The notes: generated by a model from the sequence alone, not told the origin. A stretch of 62,323 nucleotides of DNA from Tropicimonas sp047971885 (GCF_047971885.1 NZ_JBKEAE010000080.1:1-62323); one strand, 5' to 3'; positions 7,970 to 16,799 are shown, numbered from the stretch's first letter. Translations and numbers: made by a program.

Positions 7970-9201
7970 TCCGCCCCCCTTTCCAGGGCCTGTGGAGCGG
8001 GCCGGCGGCGCAGCGCGGCAGCCAGGATCGCCGCGCCCGCGACGGCCAGTCCAAGGTAGCCCCACGATACCAGCAGGGACGAGGGGAAGATCCCGGCCCG
8101 CCCGTCGGCGATACCGCTCAGTTCCGCCAGGTTGTCGGCACGAAAGACGATCAGACACCCCAGGCCGGTCGCAAGCTGCAACCCCGCCGGGGCCGGCAGG
8201 CAGAGCACGATCAGCGGGGCCAGAAGGGTTGCATCATAGACATGCATCGAAACGCAGAGCAGGCTCAGAGCCAGCAGCAGGCCCGGAATCGCCGCCTGCA
8301 CGGCCGGATCCCGCCTGTCGGCCCGCCCGGCCCACCAGCCGAGCGCGGCGGCGGCGGCGGCCCCCGCCAATGCCAGCATCGTCGGCGACAGGGCCATCCC
8401 GCCGGCCCTTTCCAGCAGGTTGCCCAGACCGGTGGTATTGGCCGGGGAATTGGCGACGAGATCTCCGAAATGTCCGAGTTGCCGGAAATAGGCCCGCAGC
8501 ACCGCGACCGGGCCGAAGGGCAGCAGGGCCGGCAGGCCGATCGCCGTCCCCATCAGGACGGCCGCCCCGATACTGCCCCAGCACAGGCCCGAGGCAATGG
8601 CAAAGGCCCAGAAGGCCAGCCCGAAATTGGGTTTCAGCGCCAGCAGCACCAGCGCCGCCGTCATTGCCGGCCCCGACCGCTCCAGCCAGGCGGCACAGAA
8701 CAGGCAGAGCCCGAGGAACAGGATTCCGGTGGTCTGGCCGATCGACAGGACAATCGCGGTGGCCGAACTGGCGCAGGCAAAGAGCAGCAGCGCGCCGAGC
8801 CGGCTCCGGCTCATCGCCCCCAGCGTGCGGTGCACCGCACGCGCCACAACGAGGCTGCCGCCCAGATAACAGGCCGCCGTGAACAGCCGCCACAGCAGCG
8901 CCGCCTGCTCCAGCGGCAGCAATGCCGCCGGGCGGGCTATCGCCCACCAGTGCGGCGGATAGAAAAACCACTTGTCGCGCACATAGGCATAACCGGACCA
9001 GACGCCGGCATCGATGGTCTGGAAATCCGGCCCGTAGGGGTTGCGCCCGGCGGCCCAGAGATCACCGGCCCACCAGATGAAGGGAAAATCCAGAAGACGG
9101 ATATCCTCGACCCATGCCTTCAGCACCAGATAGGACAGGCCGACCGCCGCCGATACGGCAAACAGGGCGATATCCGCCCCACGCCATGTGTTCCTGTCCA
9201 T
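7966..9201 (-). CDS. Membrane glycosyltransferase, GT87 (DUF2029) type
   Basis: A polytopic protein of about 411 residues with around ten hydrophobic helices. The first periplasmic loop carries DFPFIWWAGDLWAAGRNPYG, the acidic region expected for a GT-C enzyme. A later motif, LALKPNFGLAFW, is typical of the family. GT87 enzymes such as PimE use polyprenyl-phosphate mannose on the periplasmic face, which fits the DPM1-type gene that overlaps its 3' end by four bases. The ATG at 9201 is my choice; an in-frame TTG at 9231 would add ten residues. No strong ribosome binding site marks either. Acceptor unknown. Confidence 0.78.
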   Translation of the reverse strand: MDRNTWRGADIALFAVSAAVGLSYLVLKAWVEDIRLLDFPFIWWAGDLWAAGRNPYGPDFQTIDAGVWSGYAYVRDKWFFYPPHWWAIARPAALLPLEQAALLWRLFTAACYLGGSLVVARAVHRTLGAMSRSRLGALLLFACASSATAIVLSIGQTTGILFLGLCLFCAAWLERSGPAMTAALVLLALKPNFGLAFWAFAIASGLCWGSIGAAVLMGTAIGLPALLPFGPVAVLRAYFRQLGHFGDLVANSPANTTGLGNLLERAGGMALSPTMLALAGAAAAAALGWWAGRADRRDPAVQAAIPGLLLALSLLCVSMHVYDATLLAPLIVLCLPAPAGLQLATGLGCLIVFRADNLAELSGIADGRAGIFPSSLLVSWGYLGLAVAGAAILAAALRRRPAPQALERGAE

Positions 9202-9333
9202 TATCCCGACCCATACCGTCGTCCGGCCCAAGTTTCAGCCGTTTAGTCCGCCGCCTTCCCAACGGTCAAGGTAAGGCTATCCGGACGTCCATTTCATCCG
9301 AGATTGCGGTAAAGGGAAAACCGTTTCATAACC

Positions 9334-10371
9334 GTGAACCATTATGCCGCCATACCGGCGAAACGTCTTTTGAACCGCAGGTTGCCCGAGGAAATGCGCG
9401 AGACCGGAAAATCCCGACGGCCCGACAGCGCCCTGTCCCGGCGGACGGGCTGGATTCTGCTCGGCTTCATCGCCCTGATGGCGGCCGGCATCGTGATCTT
9501 CGGCTGGCAGGATGCCGTGGCGGCGGCGGCCCGGCTCGACACCGGCGGGATCGGGCTGCTCTGCGCGCTGGCCGGAACGCATTATCTGATCCGCGCCCTG
9601 CGCTGGCACATGATGGTGCGCGCCGATGGCGTGCGGACCGGCGCGATACAGAACGCGCGGCACTTCTTCGGCGGTTTCGCGATGACCGCAACGCCGGGCC
9701 GGCTGGGCGAACTGATCCGCCTGCGCTGGCTGGGGCGCGAAACCGGCCGGGCGCCGGCATCGCTGCTGCCGATCGTCTTTGCCGACCGGGCAATCGAACT
9801 GGCCTCGATCGTGCTGCTGATCGTCGCCATGCTGCTGGCGGCGCATCTGGGCAGCGGGGCCGTCTGGTGGCTGGTCGCGGTGGCGGCGCTGCTGGTCTGG
9901 GTCGCCTGCCGCCCCGACGTGATGGAACGGCTGCTGGTCGCCGGCTGGCGCGTCTCCGGCCGCCGCCGGCCGCGGCTGGCGGCACGGATGCGCGGCATGA
10001 TCCGCAGCCTGCACCCCTTCATGCATGCCCGGGTTCTCTATCCGGCCCTGGCGATCGGCGTTTTCGGCTGGGCTCTCGAAGGGGTTGCCTTCTGGCTGCT
10101 GCTCGGCTGGCTCGGTGCGCCGCTGAGCCTGGCGGCGGCGGCGGCCATCTTCCTGGTGGCGGTGCTGTCGGGCGCGCTCTCGGGGCTGCCTGGCGGACTG
10201 GGCGGCACCGAGGCGACCTCGATCGCGCTGCTGATGCTGCAGGGGGTGCCGACCGAAACCGCCATTCTGGCAACCGCGATCATCCGCATCACCACCCTGT
10301 GGTTCGCCGTGCTGATCGGCTTCATCGTCTTCCCCGCCGCCGAGATGCGTTCGGCGGCGGCTTCCCTCTGA
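9334..10371 (+). CDS. LPG-synthase-like integral membrane protein (UPF0104/AglD type)
   Basis: A 345-residue protein with about eight hydrophobic helices and no catalytic soluble domain. It carries the family hallmarks: HYLIRALRWHMM, GFAMTATPGRLGELIR near residue 115, and SGLPGGLGGTEAT near 285. Members of the lysylphosphatidylglycerol-synthase transmembrane family are found in polysaccharide and glycolipid clusters and are suspected to handle lipid-linked sugars. It starts at a GTG (9334), with AAGGGA 14 bases upstream, which is weak support; an ATG at 9394 is possible. It diverges from the GT87 gene and is followed nine bases later by the GT39 gene. Confidence 0.78.
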   Translation: MNHYAAIPAKRLLNRRLPEEMRETGKSRRPDSALSRRTGWILLGFIALMAAGIVIFGWQDAVAAAARLDTGGIGLLCALAGTHYLIRALRWHMMVRADGVRTGAIQNARHFFGGFAMTATPGRLGELIRLRWLGRETGRAPASLLPIVFADRAIELASIVLLIVAMLLAAHLGSGAVWWLVAVAALLVWVACRPDVMERLLVAGWRVSGRRRPRLAARMRGMIRSLHPFMHARVLYPALAIGVFGWALEGVAFWLLLGWLGAPLSLAAAAAIFLVAVLSGALSGLPGGLGGTEATSIALLMLQGVPTETAILATAIIRITTLWFAVLIGFIVFPAAEMRSAAASL

Positions 10372-10380
10372 GAGCACCCC

Positions 10381-11616
10381 ATGCCCCCTGCCCTCCGCGT
10401 TCCGCAGATATCGGCGATCCTGCTGCTGGCGCTTGCGCTGCGGCTCGTCTGGGCGCTGACCATTCCGGTCGAACCGGTTTCGGACGCCGCCGCCTATGAC
10501 ATCTTCGCCCGCAACATCGCCGGACACGGGGTCTACGGATTCACCCCCGACGCGCCGAGCGCCTATTGGGCTGTCGGCACGGCGGCGATCTATGCCGCCG
10601 CCTACATGGCGTTCGGGGCCGGCGGGCTGGCGGTGGTCGTGGTCAACCTGGCCTCCTCGATGGCCATTGTCTGGCTGCTCTGGCTGCTCGGGCGGCGCTG
10701 GTTCGACGAGACGACGGGGCGGCTGGCGGCGCTGATCTTCGCGCTCTGGCCGCTGACGATCCAGTATGTCACGGTTCTGGCCAGCGAACTGCACTTCATG
10801 GCCCTTTCGCTGGCGGGGCTCTGGGCATGGGACCGGGCGCGCGACAGCGGCCAGAGGTGGCTTTTCCTTCTGCTGTCGGGGATATTCCTCGCCGCTGCGA
10901 CCTATATCCGGCCGATCGCGCTGCTGATTCCGGCGACACTGGCCCTGGCCGCCATATGCCGGGCGCCACGCAGGGCGGGCGGGCCGGTCCTGCGGGCGGC
11001 GCTCGTGACCGGGCTGATCTTCGCGCTCGTCACCCCGTGGTCGCTGCGCAACGAGCGGGTGCTGGGCGAACGGGCCTTTGTCTCGACGAATTTCTGGGCC
11101 AATTTCTGGATGGGCAACCATCCCGGCACCGATGGCGAATACGCCCCCCTGCCGCCGGACGTGGAAAGCCTGGGCGAACTGGAACGGGCCGTGATCCTCA
11201 GGGAGCGCTCGCTTGACTATCTGCGGCAGGCGCCCGGCGCCTTCGTCACCCGCACCCTGTGGAAAGCGGTCCGGCTGCACCGGGCCGAGACCATCGGTGT
11301 TGCCTGGAACCGCGCCGCCATCGAACGCCGCGCCGGCCCGGCGGGCGTGACGTTGCTCAGGCTGGTCTCGGCGGGCTACTGGTTCGCCATGCTGGCCGCC
11401 GCGCTCGCCGGGGTCGTGCGGCTGGCCGGCGCGCGGGGCCTGTGGCAGGCGCTGCTGGCGCCTCCGGTAATCCTCTGGATCTATTTCACCGCCATCCATG
11501 CGGTGATCGTGGTCGGCGACCGCTACCACATGCCGGCCATCCCGATGATCGCGCTGCTGGCGGGCTACGCCCTTGCCGGTATCCGGATCGTCGGGCGCCG
11601 GCCGGCTCTCCGCTAG
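10381..11616 (+). CDS. Membrane glycosyltransferase, GT39/ArnT type
   Basis: A 411-residue polytopic GT-C protein. The first periplasmic loop contains PVSDAAAYDIFARN, placing acidic residues where PMT/ArnT enzymes have their catalytic Asp. It has about ten helices and a late YHMPAIPMIALL motif typical of dolichyl-phosphate-mannose-dependent transferases of bacteria. It probably moves a hexose from polyprenyl phosphate to a protein, lipid or polysaccharide in the periplasm. It is transcribed with the LPG-synthase-like gene (nine-base gap), facing the GMC oxidoreductase pair. Confidence 0.8.
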   Translation: MPPALRVPQISAILLLALALRLVWALTIPVEPVSDAAAYDIFARNIAGHGVYGFTPDAPSAYWAVGTAAIYAAAYMAFGAGGLAVVVVNLASSMAIVWLLWLLGRRWFDETTGRLAALIFALWPLTIQYVTVLASELHFMALSLAGLWAWDRARDSGQRWLFLLLSGIFLAAATYIRPIALLIPATLALAAICRAPRRAGGPVLRAALVTGLIFALVTPWSLRNERVLGERAFVSTNFWANFWMGNHPGTDGEYAPLPPDVESLGELERAVILRERSLDYLRQAPGAFVTRTLWKAVRLHRAETIGVAWNRAAIERRAGPAGVTLLRLVSAGYWFAMLAAALAGVVRLAGARGLWQALLAPPVILWIYFTAIHAVIVVGDRYHMPAIPMIALLAGYALAGIRIVGRRPALR

Positions 11617-11631
11617 CCGGTATCGCCCGGG

Positions 11632-12039
11632 TCAGGCCGCCGGCGGGCGCAGCGCGGCGATAATGCATTCGCTGCGCGACACGACCCAGCGGTTCTCGAC
11701 CAGAATGTCGCCGGTGCGGAAATCCTCCCTGAACTGCCGCCGCACTAGGGCGCGGCGCGTTTCCGGGCAGGTGTATTCCAGCGCTTCGAGAAGGGCCGGC
11801 CGGGCGCCCAGTTCGGACAGGAGCGTCCCGTCGCCGACCCGCGCGCGATAGGAACGCCCGATCTCCGCCGCGCCGGCGATATCGGCCACCGCCACGTCCA
11901 GCCGGTCGAGCAGGTGAAGCCGCGCCAGAACCCGCCGGTCGCAATAGCGGGCGCTCGCCGCGAAGCCGAGCACGCCGGCCGCCGCCAGACCGGCGGCCGA
12001 GAAGAGGAAGAGCCGGCGGCCGGGATATCGCATTCTCAT
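11632..12039 (-). CDS. Small exported partner of the GMC oxidoreductase (RR-type signal)
   Basis: A 135-residue protein of unknown exact function. Its N-terminus has a twin-arginine-like start (YPGRRLFLFSAAGLAAAGV) giving either a Tat signal or a membrane anchor. The rest is soluble and ends in ENRWVVSRSECIIAALRP, a C-terminal pattern I associate with small proteins encoded next to GMC oxidoreductases. The start ATG (12039) overlaps the stop of the oxidoreductase by four bases (ATGA), so the two are translationally coupled. It may act like the small subunit of membrane-bound sugar or alcohol dehydrogenases; this is inference from context. Confidence 0.72.
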   Translation of the reverse strand: MRMRYPGRRLFLFSAAGLAAAGVLGFAASARYCDRRVLARLHLLDRLDVAVADIAGAAEIGRSYRARVGDGTLLSELGARPALLEALEYTCPETRRALVRRQFREDFRTGDILVENRWVVSRSECIIAALRPPAA

Positions 12040-13628
12040 GTTCCGCTCCGTGCCTTGAGGTGGTCGGCCAGACGGATCGACAGCGCGACGATGGTCAGCG
12101 TCGGGTTGGCCCGGCCGCCGCTGGGCATGACGCTGCTGCCGGCCACATAGAGGTTTCTGGTGCCGTGCAGCAGGCAGTCGGAATCGACCACCCCGCCGGT
12201 CGGCGATTGCGCCATGCGCGTGGTTCCCATGTGGTGCCAGGCCGTGCTGGCATCCCAGTAGCGCAGGTCGAAATGATCCTCGAGTTCGACGCGCCCCAGA
12301 TCCGCCCGCCCGCAGGCCGCCCCGATGAGCATGGCGCTGGCCACGATACTGTCGCGGTCCGCCTCGCCGGGCGACCAGTTCAGCCGGGCGCGCGGCATGC
12401 CCAGTTCGTCGGTTTCCGCCAGCAGGTCGACGAAGTTCTCCCGGTTGGGCTGCTGTTCGGCCTCGTAGCGCAGAAGCAGCCGGCTGACCGCCCCCTCGCG
12501 CTGAACCAGCCCCAGCGCATCCAGCGCCATCATGTCGGCGTTGGCGACCGCCATGCAGTAGGATTCGGAGAACGAGAAATCGTGCGGCGCCCGCCCGAGC
12601 CCCCATTTGGCGATATCCTTGGCCCCGCGCCAGCCCTGCCTGACGGCCCGGGTCCTTTCCATCGCCTCCGGCGCGAAAAAGGGGATCAGGTCGTAGTGCG
12701 AATTGGCCAGGCCCTCGCGTTGCAGAACATCGTCCCGCAGGCGCCAGACGGCGCGCATCGGCTTTCCGTCGGTGGTGGCGACATGCCCGTTCCAGTAGAC
12801 CTTGTCCACCTGCGGCTCCCGCAGCCACAGGAAGGCGGCCCCGCCCACCACGTGATCCATGAAGCATTTGCCCAGCAGGCCGCCGGCATCCCCGTACGAG
12901 CGCCCGCCAAGCGCGTTGTTGGCCAGCAGGAGGCGGGCGTTCTCGATCCCGCCGGACGCCAGAACCACGGTGCGGGCCGCGAACCGCCGTGCCCGGCCCG
13001 AAAGCGTCCGGGTCTCGACGGCCCCGGCAACACCCCCCTCGTCGATGTCGATACCGACGAGGTTGGCCCAGAGCCAGAGATCGACATTCTTCGATGCCGT
13101 CAGCCTGGCGAGGTATTTCGGTCCGAAGCGGGTCGGCGCGCTCTGCCGGACGACGACGGTCTCGACCGTGGCGTCGTTCTCCAGCAGCAGCCCGGAGCGG
13201 CCATCGTCGGCGATGGCGGCGGGGGAATAGGCATCTTCCCCCAGATCGCAATAGACATGGGCGCGCCGATAGGCATCCTCCAGCGCCGCCCGGCCGAAGG
13301 GCCAGCCCGAAAGGCCGCTGAGCGGCGCGCGGTCGAAATCGATCGCGTCGAGCGGCAGGCAATGGCCGCCCCAGTGATTGGACGTGCCCCCCAGAAACCG
13401 CAGGCGGCTCGACATGAGGTCGGTCTCTTCCAGACCGGTCACATGCCCGTCGTAAAGCTCCTGGGTGTCGGGGTCGAATTCCTCGCCACCGCTTTCCAGC
13501 AGGGCGATTCTGAGATTCGCCCCGTCCAGTTCGCAGGCCAGCGTGATCCCGGCCGGGCCGGCGCCGACGATGACGATATCGTATTCGGGCAGGTCAGGAA
13601 CGTCTCCCGCGCGGGCATCAAGGATCAT
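12036..13628 (-). CDS. GMC-family FAD-dependent oxidoreductase
   Basis: A 530-residue flavoprotein. The FAD-binding start is DIVIVGAGPAGITLACEL (about residues 17-34), followed by the FLGGTSNHWGGHCLPL motif of the GMC/sugar dehydrogenase branch. The C-terminal GMC domain contains the catalytic-region pattern WHHMGTTRMA and then SSVMPSGGRANPTLT. GMC enzymes oxidise alcohols or sugars. Here the substrate could be a polysaccharide sugar or polyprenyl-linked sugar, but nothing in the sequence fixes it. The cytochrome partner sometimes seen with this group is absent nearby. It is coupled to the small exported protein at 11632. Confidence 0.88.
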   Translation of the reverse strand: MILDARAGDVPDLPEYDIVIVGAGPAGITLACELDGANLRIALLESGGEEFDPDTQELYDGHVTGLEETDLMSSRLRFLGGTSNHWGGHCLPLDAIDFDRAPLSGLSGWPFGRAALEDAYRRAHVYCDLGEDAYSPAAIADDGRSGLLLENDATVETVVVRQSAPTRFGPKYLARLTASKNVDLWLWANLVGIDIDEGGVAGAVETRTLSGRARRFAARTVVLASGGIENARLLLANNALGGRSYGDAGGLLGKCFMDHVVGGAAFLWLREPQVDKVYWNGHVATTDGKPMRAVWRLRDDVLQREGLANSHYDLIPFFAPEAMERTRAVRQGWRGAKDIAKWGLGRAPHDFSFSESYCMAVANADMMALDALGLVQREGAVSRLLLRYEAEQQPNRENFVDLLAETDELGMPRARLNWSPGEADRDSIVASAMLIGAACGRADLGRVELEDHFDLRYWDASTAWHHMGTTRMAQSPTGGVVDSDCLLHGTRNLYVAGSSVMPSGGRANPTLTIVALSIRLADHLKARSGT

Positions 13629-13739
13629 CCATCCATCTCGTATTTGAAATATATCACGTCATGTCGAAAATCCGGCCCCTGGCCGAACGGGTTCCCGCCT
13701 TGGGATATTGCCCTTCTTCATCTCCCGAGGCAGTGCCTG

Positions 13740-14762
13740 TCAGCTTTTTCGCTTATTCAGCCAGCCGAGGAAAGCCCTGTCGGCCGAGCGCAGCCGCTGT
13801 CGGCCGGTCGCCGCCCAGACCCGGCGCCATTCGGCGGCCAGGGCATGCACGTCCGCCCCCGGCAGCAGGATGCGGGCTTCTTCGAGCGTGGCTTCGGAAA
13901 GCAGCGGCCCCTCGCCCGGCTCGATCACCATGTCGCGCGGGGTGACGCGGATCAGGTCGCCCGGCTCCTCGGCAAGCTGGTAATCGGGCAGGTTGTCCGC
14001 GGCGATGATCTCGCGCAGCATGGCGCGGAAGACCCGCACCGGGCTGGCCGAGCCCGACTTCTTGGCCAGCGTGCCCACCGATACGCGCCATTCGGGCTGG
14101 CGGCCGCAATGCTTGCGCGCCAGTTCGTAAAGCCGCCGTTCGAGCGGCCGGCGCAGATCGAAATAGTCGCGGCTGAGTGTCAGCACCGAACGGCCCAGCA
14201 CCGCGCGGTAGAGCCATTCGCTGAGCGTGACGCGCACGGCGACCATCCGCCCGGCCCGGGTCCGGCGCGCGATGGTCCAGTCCTCGATCAGGCCGAAGCC
14301 ATGGGTGATGGCGAGCGGATCTTCGGCCGGGCCGGTGACGATGTTGGTGGTGATGCGGGTGCCGGCCAGCCGCTCGAAGGCGTCGCGCAGCCGGCGGTAG
14401 CCGTCGCCCGAGGTTTCGCGCCGGGTGGCGATCAGCAGATCGTGCGCGGTCAGCGTGAGGGTGCGCGAGATCTCGCGGCCCGCGTTCAGCGCCGCCATCA
14501 GCTGGCTGATGCAGAAGATCAGGATATCAGCGTCAAAGATCGTCGCCCGCCCCTTGACGCTCGGCGTGATGGTGATCTCGGTATCGTTGTGGGTGTAGCT
14601 GAGGATGCGCCGGTCGGGCCGGGTCGAGAGCGAGAAGACAGGATGCTCCATCGAGGCGAGGTCGTGTTTGGGAATCGCCGACAGGATATCGCAGACAAAG
14701 AAGTCCTCCGACCTGTCGCGGAGTCCCCTGCCCTGCCCCAAGCTGGCGGTGGACGGCTGCAC
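13740..14762 (-). CDS. repA: Plasmid replication initiator RepA (RPA family)
   Basis: A 340-residue replication initiator of the RPA family, one of the main replicon types of roseobacter plasmids. It shows the family pattern DFFVCDILSAIPKHDLASME and then MEHPVFSLSTRPD. A winged-helix DNA-binding part follows (RRPLERRLYELARKHCG, then VGTLAKKSGS near residue 215). It starts at a GTG (14762) with GGAGAGGAGAG just upstream; an internal ATG in MEHPVFSL is possible but would remove conserved residues. It is divergent from parA, with a DnaA box and three iterons in between. It should bind the iterons to open the origin and control copy number. Confidence 0.93.
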   Translation of the reverse strand: MQPSTASLGQGRGLRDRSEDFFVCDILSAIPKHDLASMEHPVFSLSTRPDRRILSYTHNDTEITITPSVKGRATIFDADILIFCISQLMAALNAGREISRTLTLTAHDLLIATRRETSGDGYRRLRDAFERLAGTRITTNIVTGPAEDPLAITHGFGLIEDWTIARRTRAGRMVAVRVTLSEWLYRAVLGRSVLTLSRDYFDLRRPLERRLYELARKHCGRQPEWRVSVGTLAKKSGSASPVRVFRAMLREIIAADNLPDYQLAEEPGDLIRVTPRDMVIEPGEGPLLSEATLEEARILLPGADVHALAAEWRRVWAATGRQRLRSADRAFLGWLNKRKS

Positions 14763-14881
14763 TGCTCTCTCCTCTCCCGCGTCCGGGCCTTCGGGCCTCT
14801 GTCACGCGGCCGGCGGGCGGGATTCTTGCCTGTCCCCGATTCCGCCGTTTCGTCGTTTCATTGACACCCACCCTAAGGATC

Positions 14882-14890
14882 TGTGGATAA
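14882..14890 (-). promoter_or_regulatory. DnaA box in the plasmid origin
   Basis: TGTGGATAA on the plus strand is a perfect match to the TTATCCACA DnaA-box consensus read on the minus strand. It lies 26 bases from the first iteron and about 120 bases upstream of repA, as expected for an iteron origin that recruits host DnaA. Confidence 0.85.
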
Positions 14891-14915
14891 CCTGTCCAGA
14901 AATCAAAGGCTTCGC

Positions 14916-14981
14916 ATCGTGGGATCGGAGTCGTCTCTTCGTGGGTTCAGAGTCGCCATATCGTGGGATCGGAGTCGCCCC
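14916..14981 (+). repeat. Three 22-bp iterons of the RepA origin
   Basis: Three direct repeats with exact 22-bp spacing: 14916-14937, 14938-14959 and 14960-14981. The shared core is TCGTGGGATCGGAGTCG, exact in units 1 and 3; the middle unit has two differences (TCGTGGGTTCAGAGTCG). A period of two helical turns puts the sites on one face of the DNA, the classic arrangement for RepA binding. Confidence 0.9.
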
Positions 14982-15205
14982 TGTCAGCAAAAATCCCTGA
15001 AAACCCGGGAAAAGCAGATGGTTGGCAGGAAGCACCGGGTCCTGTAACTTATAAGATAACAAGAAAAATAACAGCGACATTGCGGAACCCAACCCGCCGC
15101 AGGCATTGAAAAGAAGGCGCTTCAGGCCTCGAATCGCTTTATTCTTCCCATGTGCCGTGTTTTGCGGCATGTTAAAAAAAAGACGGTACATCGCAGGAGG
15201 CGGGG

Positions 15206-16603
15206 ATGAGCAGTGCCCTTCCGAGTTATCTCAGCATCGCGCCCGACAGGGCGCTGGCGGACATGGATCCGCCCATCGGCACAGCCCGTTTCGGCGAAAT
15301 TGCCGAGGCCTGCCGGGCCGGACGCGACGACCTTGCCGGACGCGGGCTGGACGAGACCGGATCGAAAACGCTGCGGCGGTTCTCGACCTGGGAGATCACC
15401 AAATACCTGATCCCGGTTGCTCCGGCTCATTTCCGCCGGGTACTGCGGGCCAATCCCGCCCTGCCCCAGGGCCACAGCGAGACCGAGGGCGGCGCCAAGT
15501 GGTTCACCCTCGACGAGGTGCTGCGCCTGCGCGCCTTCTTCGGCGCCGAGGGGTCGAAGGCCAAGAACTACCTGCCCTACCGGCCGGGGGGGATCGCCGC
15601 CAAGATCGTCGCCGTGGCCAATTTCAAGGGCGGGGTCGGCAAGACCTCGACCTGCGCCCATCTGGCGATGTCGGCAGCACTCGACGGCTACCGTGTGCTG
15701 GTGGTCGATCTCGACAGTCAGGGCTCGCTGACCTCGATATTCGGCGGCCGGGTCGCCGATGAATGGGGCACGGTCTTTCCGCTGATCGCCGGTCATTTCG
15801 CGCGCCACCTGCGGGGCGAGAACCAGCGCCGGCTCGACCGGGGCGACGCGCCGGTTCCCATCGACGATACGCTGGAGGCGGCGCTCGATGTCGCGCCGGC
15901 CGATCTGGTGGCCCGCACCCACTGGCCCAACATCGACCTGATCGGGGCGCAGCTGAACCTCTACTGGTCGGAATTCCAGATTCCCGTCTGGCGCATGCAG
16001 TCGCGCGGCTGGAAACTGTGGGACGCGCTGTCCGACAGTCTGGAGGCCGGCGGGATGCTCGACAGCTACGACCTGATCTTCCTCGATACGCCGCCGGCGC
16101 TCGGCTATCTCACCATCAACGGGCTGTCGGCGGCCGATATCCTGCTGGTGCCCTTTGGCGCCTCGTTCCTCGAATTCGATTCCACCGGCCGCTTCTTCGA
16201 CATGATCCATGCCACCTTCGCCTCGATCGAGGAGAGCGAGAACATGGCCGCCCGCGCCCTCGGGCGCCCCGGTCTTTCCTTCGAATGGGATGCGGTGCGG
16301 GCGGTGCTGACACGCTACGATTCGAGCCAGCAGGCCGAGATGGGGGCGCTGATCTCGACCTATATGGGGCGCACGCTGTCGCCCTCGTGGCAGGAGTTCA
16401 CGGCGCTGATCGGTCAGGCGGGCGAAAGCGTCAGCGGCATCTACGAGGCCGACTACCGCGATTTCAACCGCGAGACCTATGCCCGCGGCCGCGCCACCTT
16501 CGACGAGACCTATGCCGGCTTCAAGCGGCTGCTCTACGGTATCTGGCGGCGCGAGGAACTGGCGCGGGGCGCCGAAAGCGGGCCGGTGGAGGCGGCGGAA
16601 TGA
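15206..16603 (+). CDS. parA: Plasmid partition ATPase ParA
   Basis: A 465-residue partition ATPase. The N-terminal 130 residues contain a helix-turn-helix-like region (FSTWEITKYLI; then WFTLDEVLRLRAFFG). The deviant Walker A KGGVGKTS is at about 141-148, Walker A' (VLVVDLDSQGS) follows near 170, and Walker B-like LIFLDTPPALGYL near 290. The length and N-terminal DNA-binding extension match type Ia ParA, which also represses its own operon. A strong AGGAGG site precedes the ATG. It forms a partition operon with parB, with the parS-like palindrome between them. Confidence 0.95.
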   Translation: MSSALPSYLSIAPDRALADMDPPIGTARFGEIAEACRAGRDDLAGRGLDETGSKTLRRFSTWEITKYLIPVAPAHFRRVLRANPALPQGHSETEGGAKWFTLDEVLRLRAFFGAEGSKAKNYLPYRPGGIAAKIVAVANFKGGVGKTSTCAHLAMSAALDGYRVLVVDLDSQGSLTSIFGGRVADEWGTVFPLIAGHFARHLRGENQRRLDRGDAPVPIDDTLEAALDVAPADLVARTHWPNIDLIGAQLNLYWSEFQIPVWRMQSRGWKLWDALSDSLEAGGMLDSYDLIFLDTPPALGYLTINGLSAADILLVPFGASFLEFDSTGRFFDMIHATFASIEESENMAARALGRPGLSFEWDAVRAVLTRYDSSQQAEMGALISTYMGRTLSPSWQEFTALIGQAGESVSGIYEADYRDFNRETYARGRATFDETYAGFKRLLYGIWRREELARGAESGPVEAAE

Positions 16604-16630
16604 CATCTGCCGCCCTCCGCCCGTGCCGGG

Positions 16631-16652
16631 AATGTTTCGCGTGCGAAACATT
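16631..16652. promoter_or_regulatory. parS-like palindrome between parA and parB
   Basis: AATGTTTCGC and GCGAAACATT form a perfect 10-bp inverted repeat around a GT centre. It resembles the chromosomal parS core (TGTTTCACGTGAAACA) with a changed middle, and sits in the 196-base gap between parA and parB. It is the most likely binding site for this ParB. Confidence 0.75.
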
Positions 16653-16799
16653 TTTCCTCCAACATATTGAAATCGTTGATTCTGGCGAGTCCGCGAAACG
16701 CCCGCACCAGAGCAGGTCGCGGGCGGCGCCCGCATGGGTTCCGGTCCGGAAAGACCTTGCGCCGACGATAGCGCCGCAGAAGCCGAAAGGAGGCTCCCC

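Larger units (their letters stand above)
14763..15205. other. Putative replication origin (oriV) between repA and parA
   Basis: This 443-base gap has no gene. In order it holds the repA leader, the DnaA box (14882-14890) and the iterons (14916-14981). An AT-rich stretch around 15047-15080 is a good candidate for initial strand opening. Near 15174 comes an A-run and then the parA ribosome binding site (AGGAGG, 15196-15201). The divergent promoters of repA and parA must also lie here. Confidence 0.8.

Noticed and set aside
9277..11529. Open frame of 750 codons opposite the LPG-synthase-like and GT39 genes
   Set aside because: Antisense to two polytopic membrane proteins whose hydrophobic pattern is unmistakable.
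12060..14864. Very long open frame on the plus strand across the GMC oxidoreductase and repA genes
   Set aside because: It is the antisense of two clear genes. Its translation has no recognisable motif and is rich in Arg, Gln, His and Pro, as expected from a shadow in GC-rich DNA.
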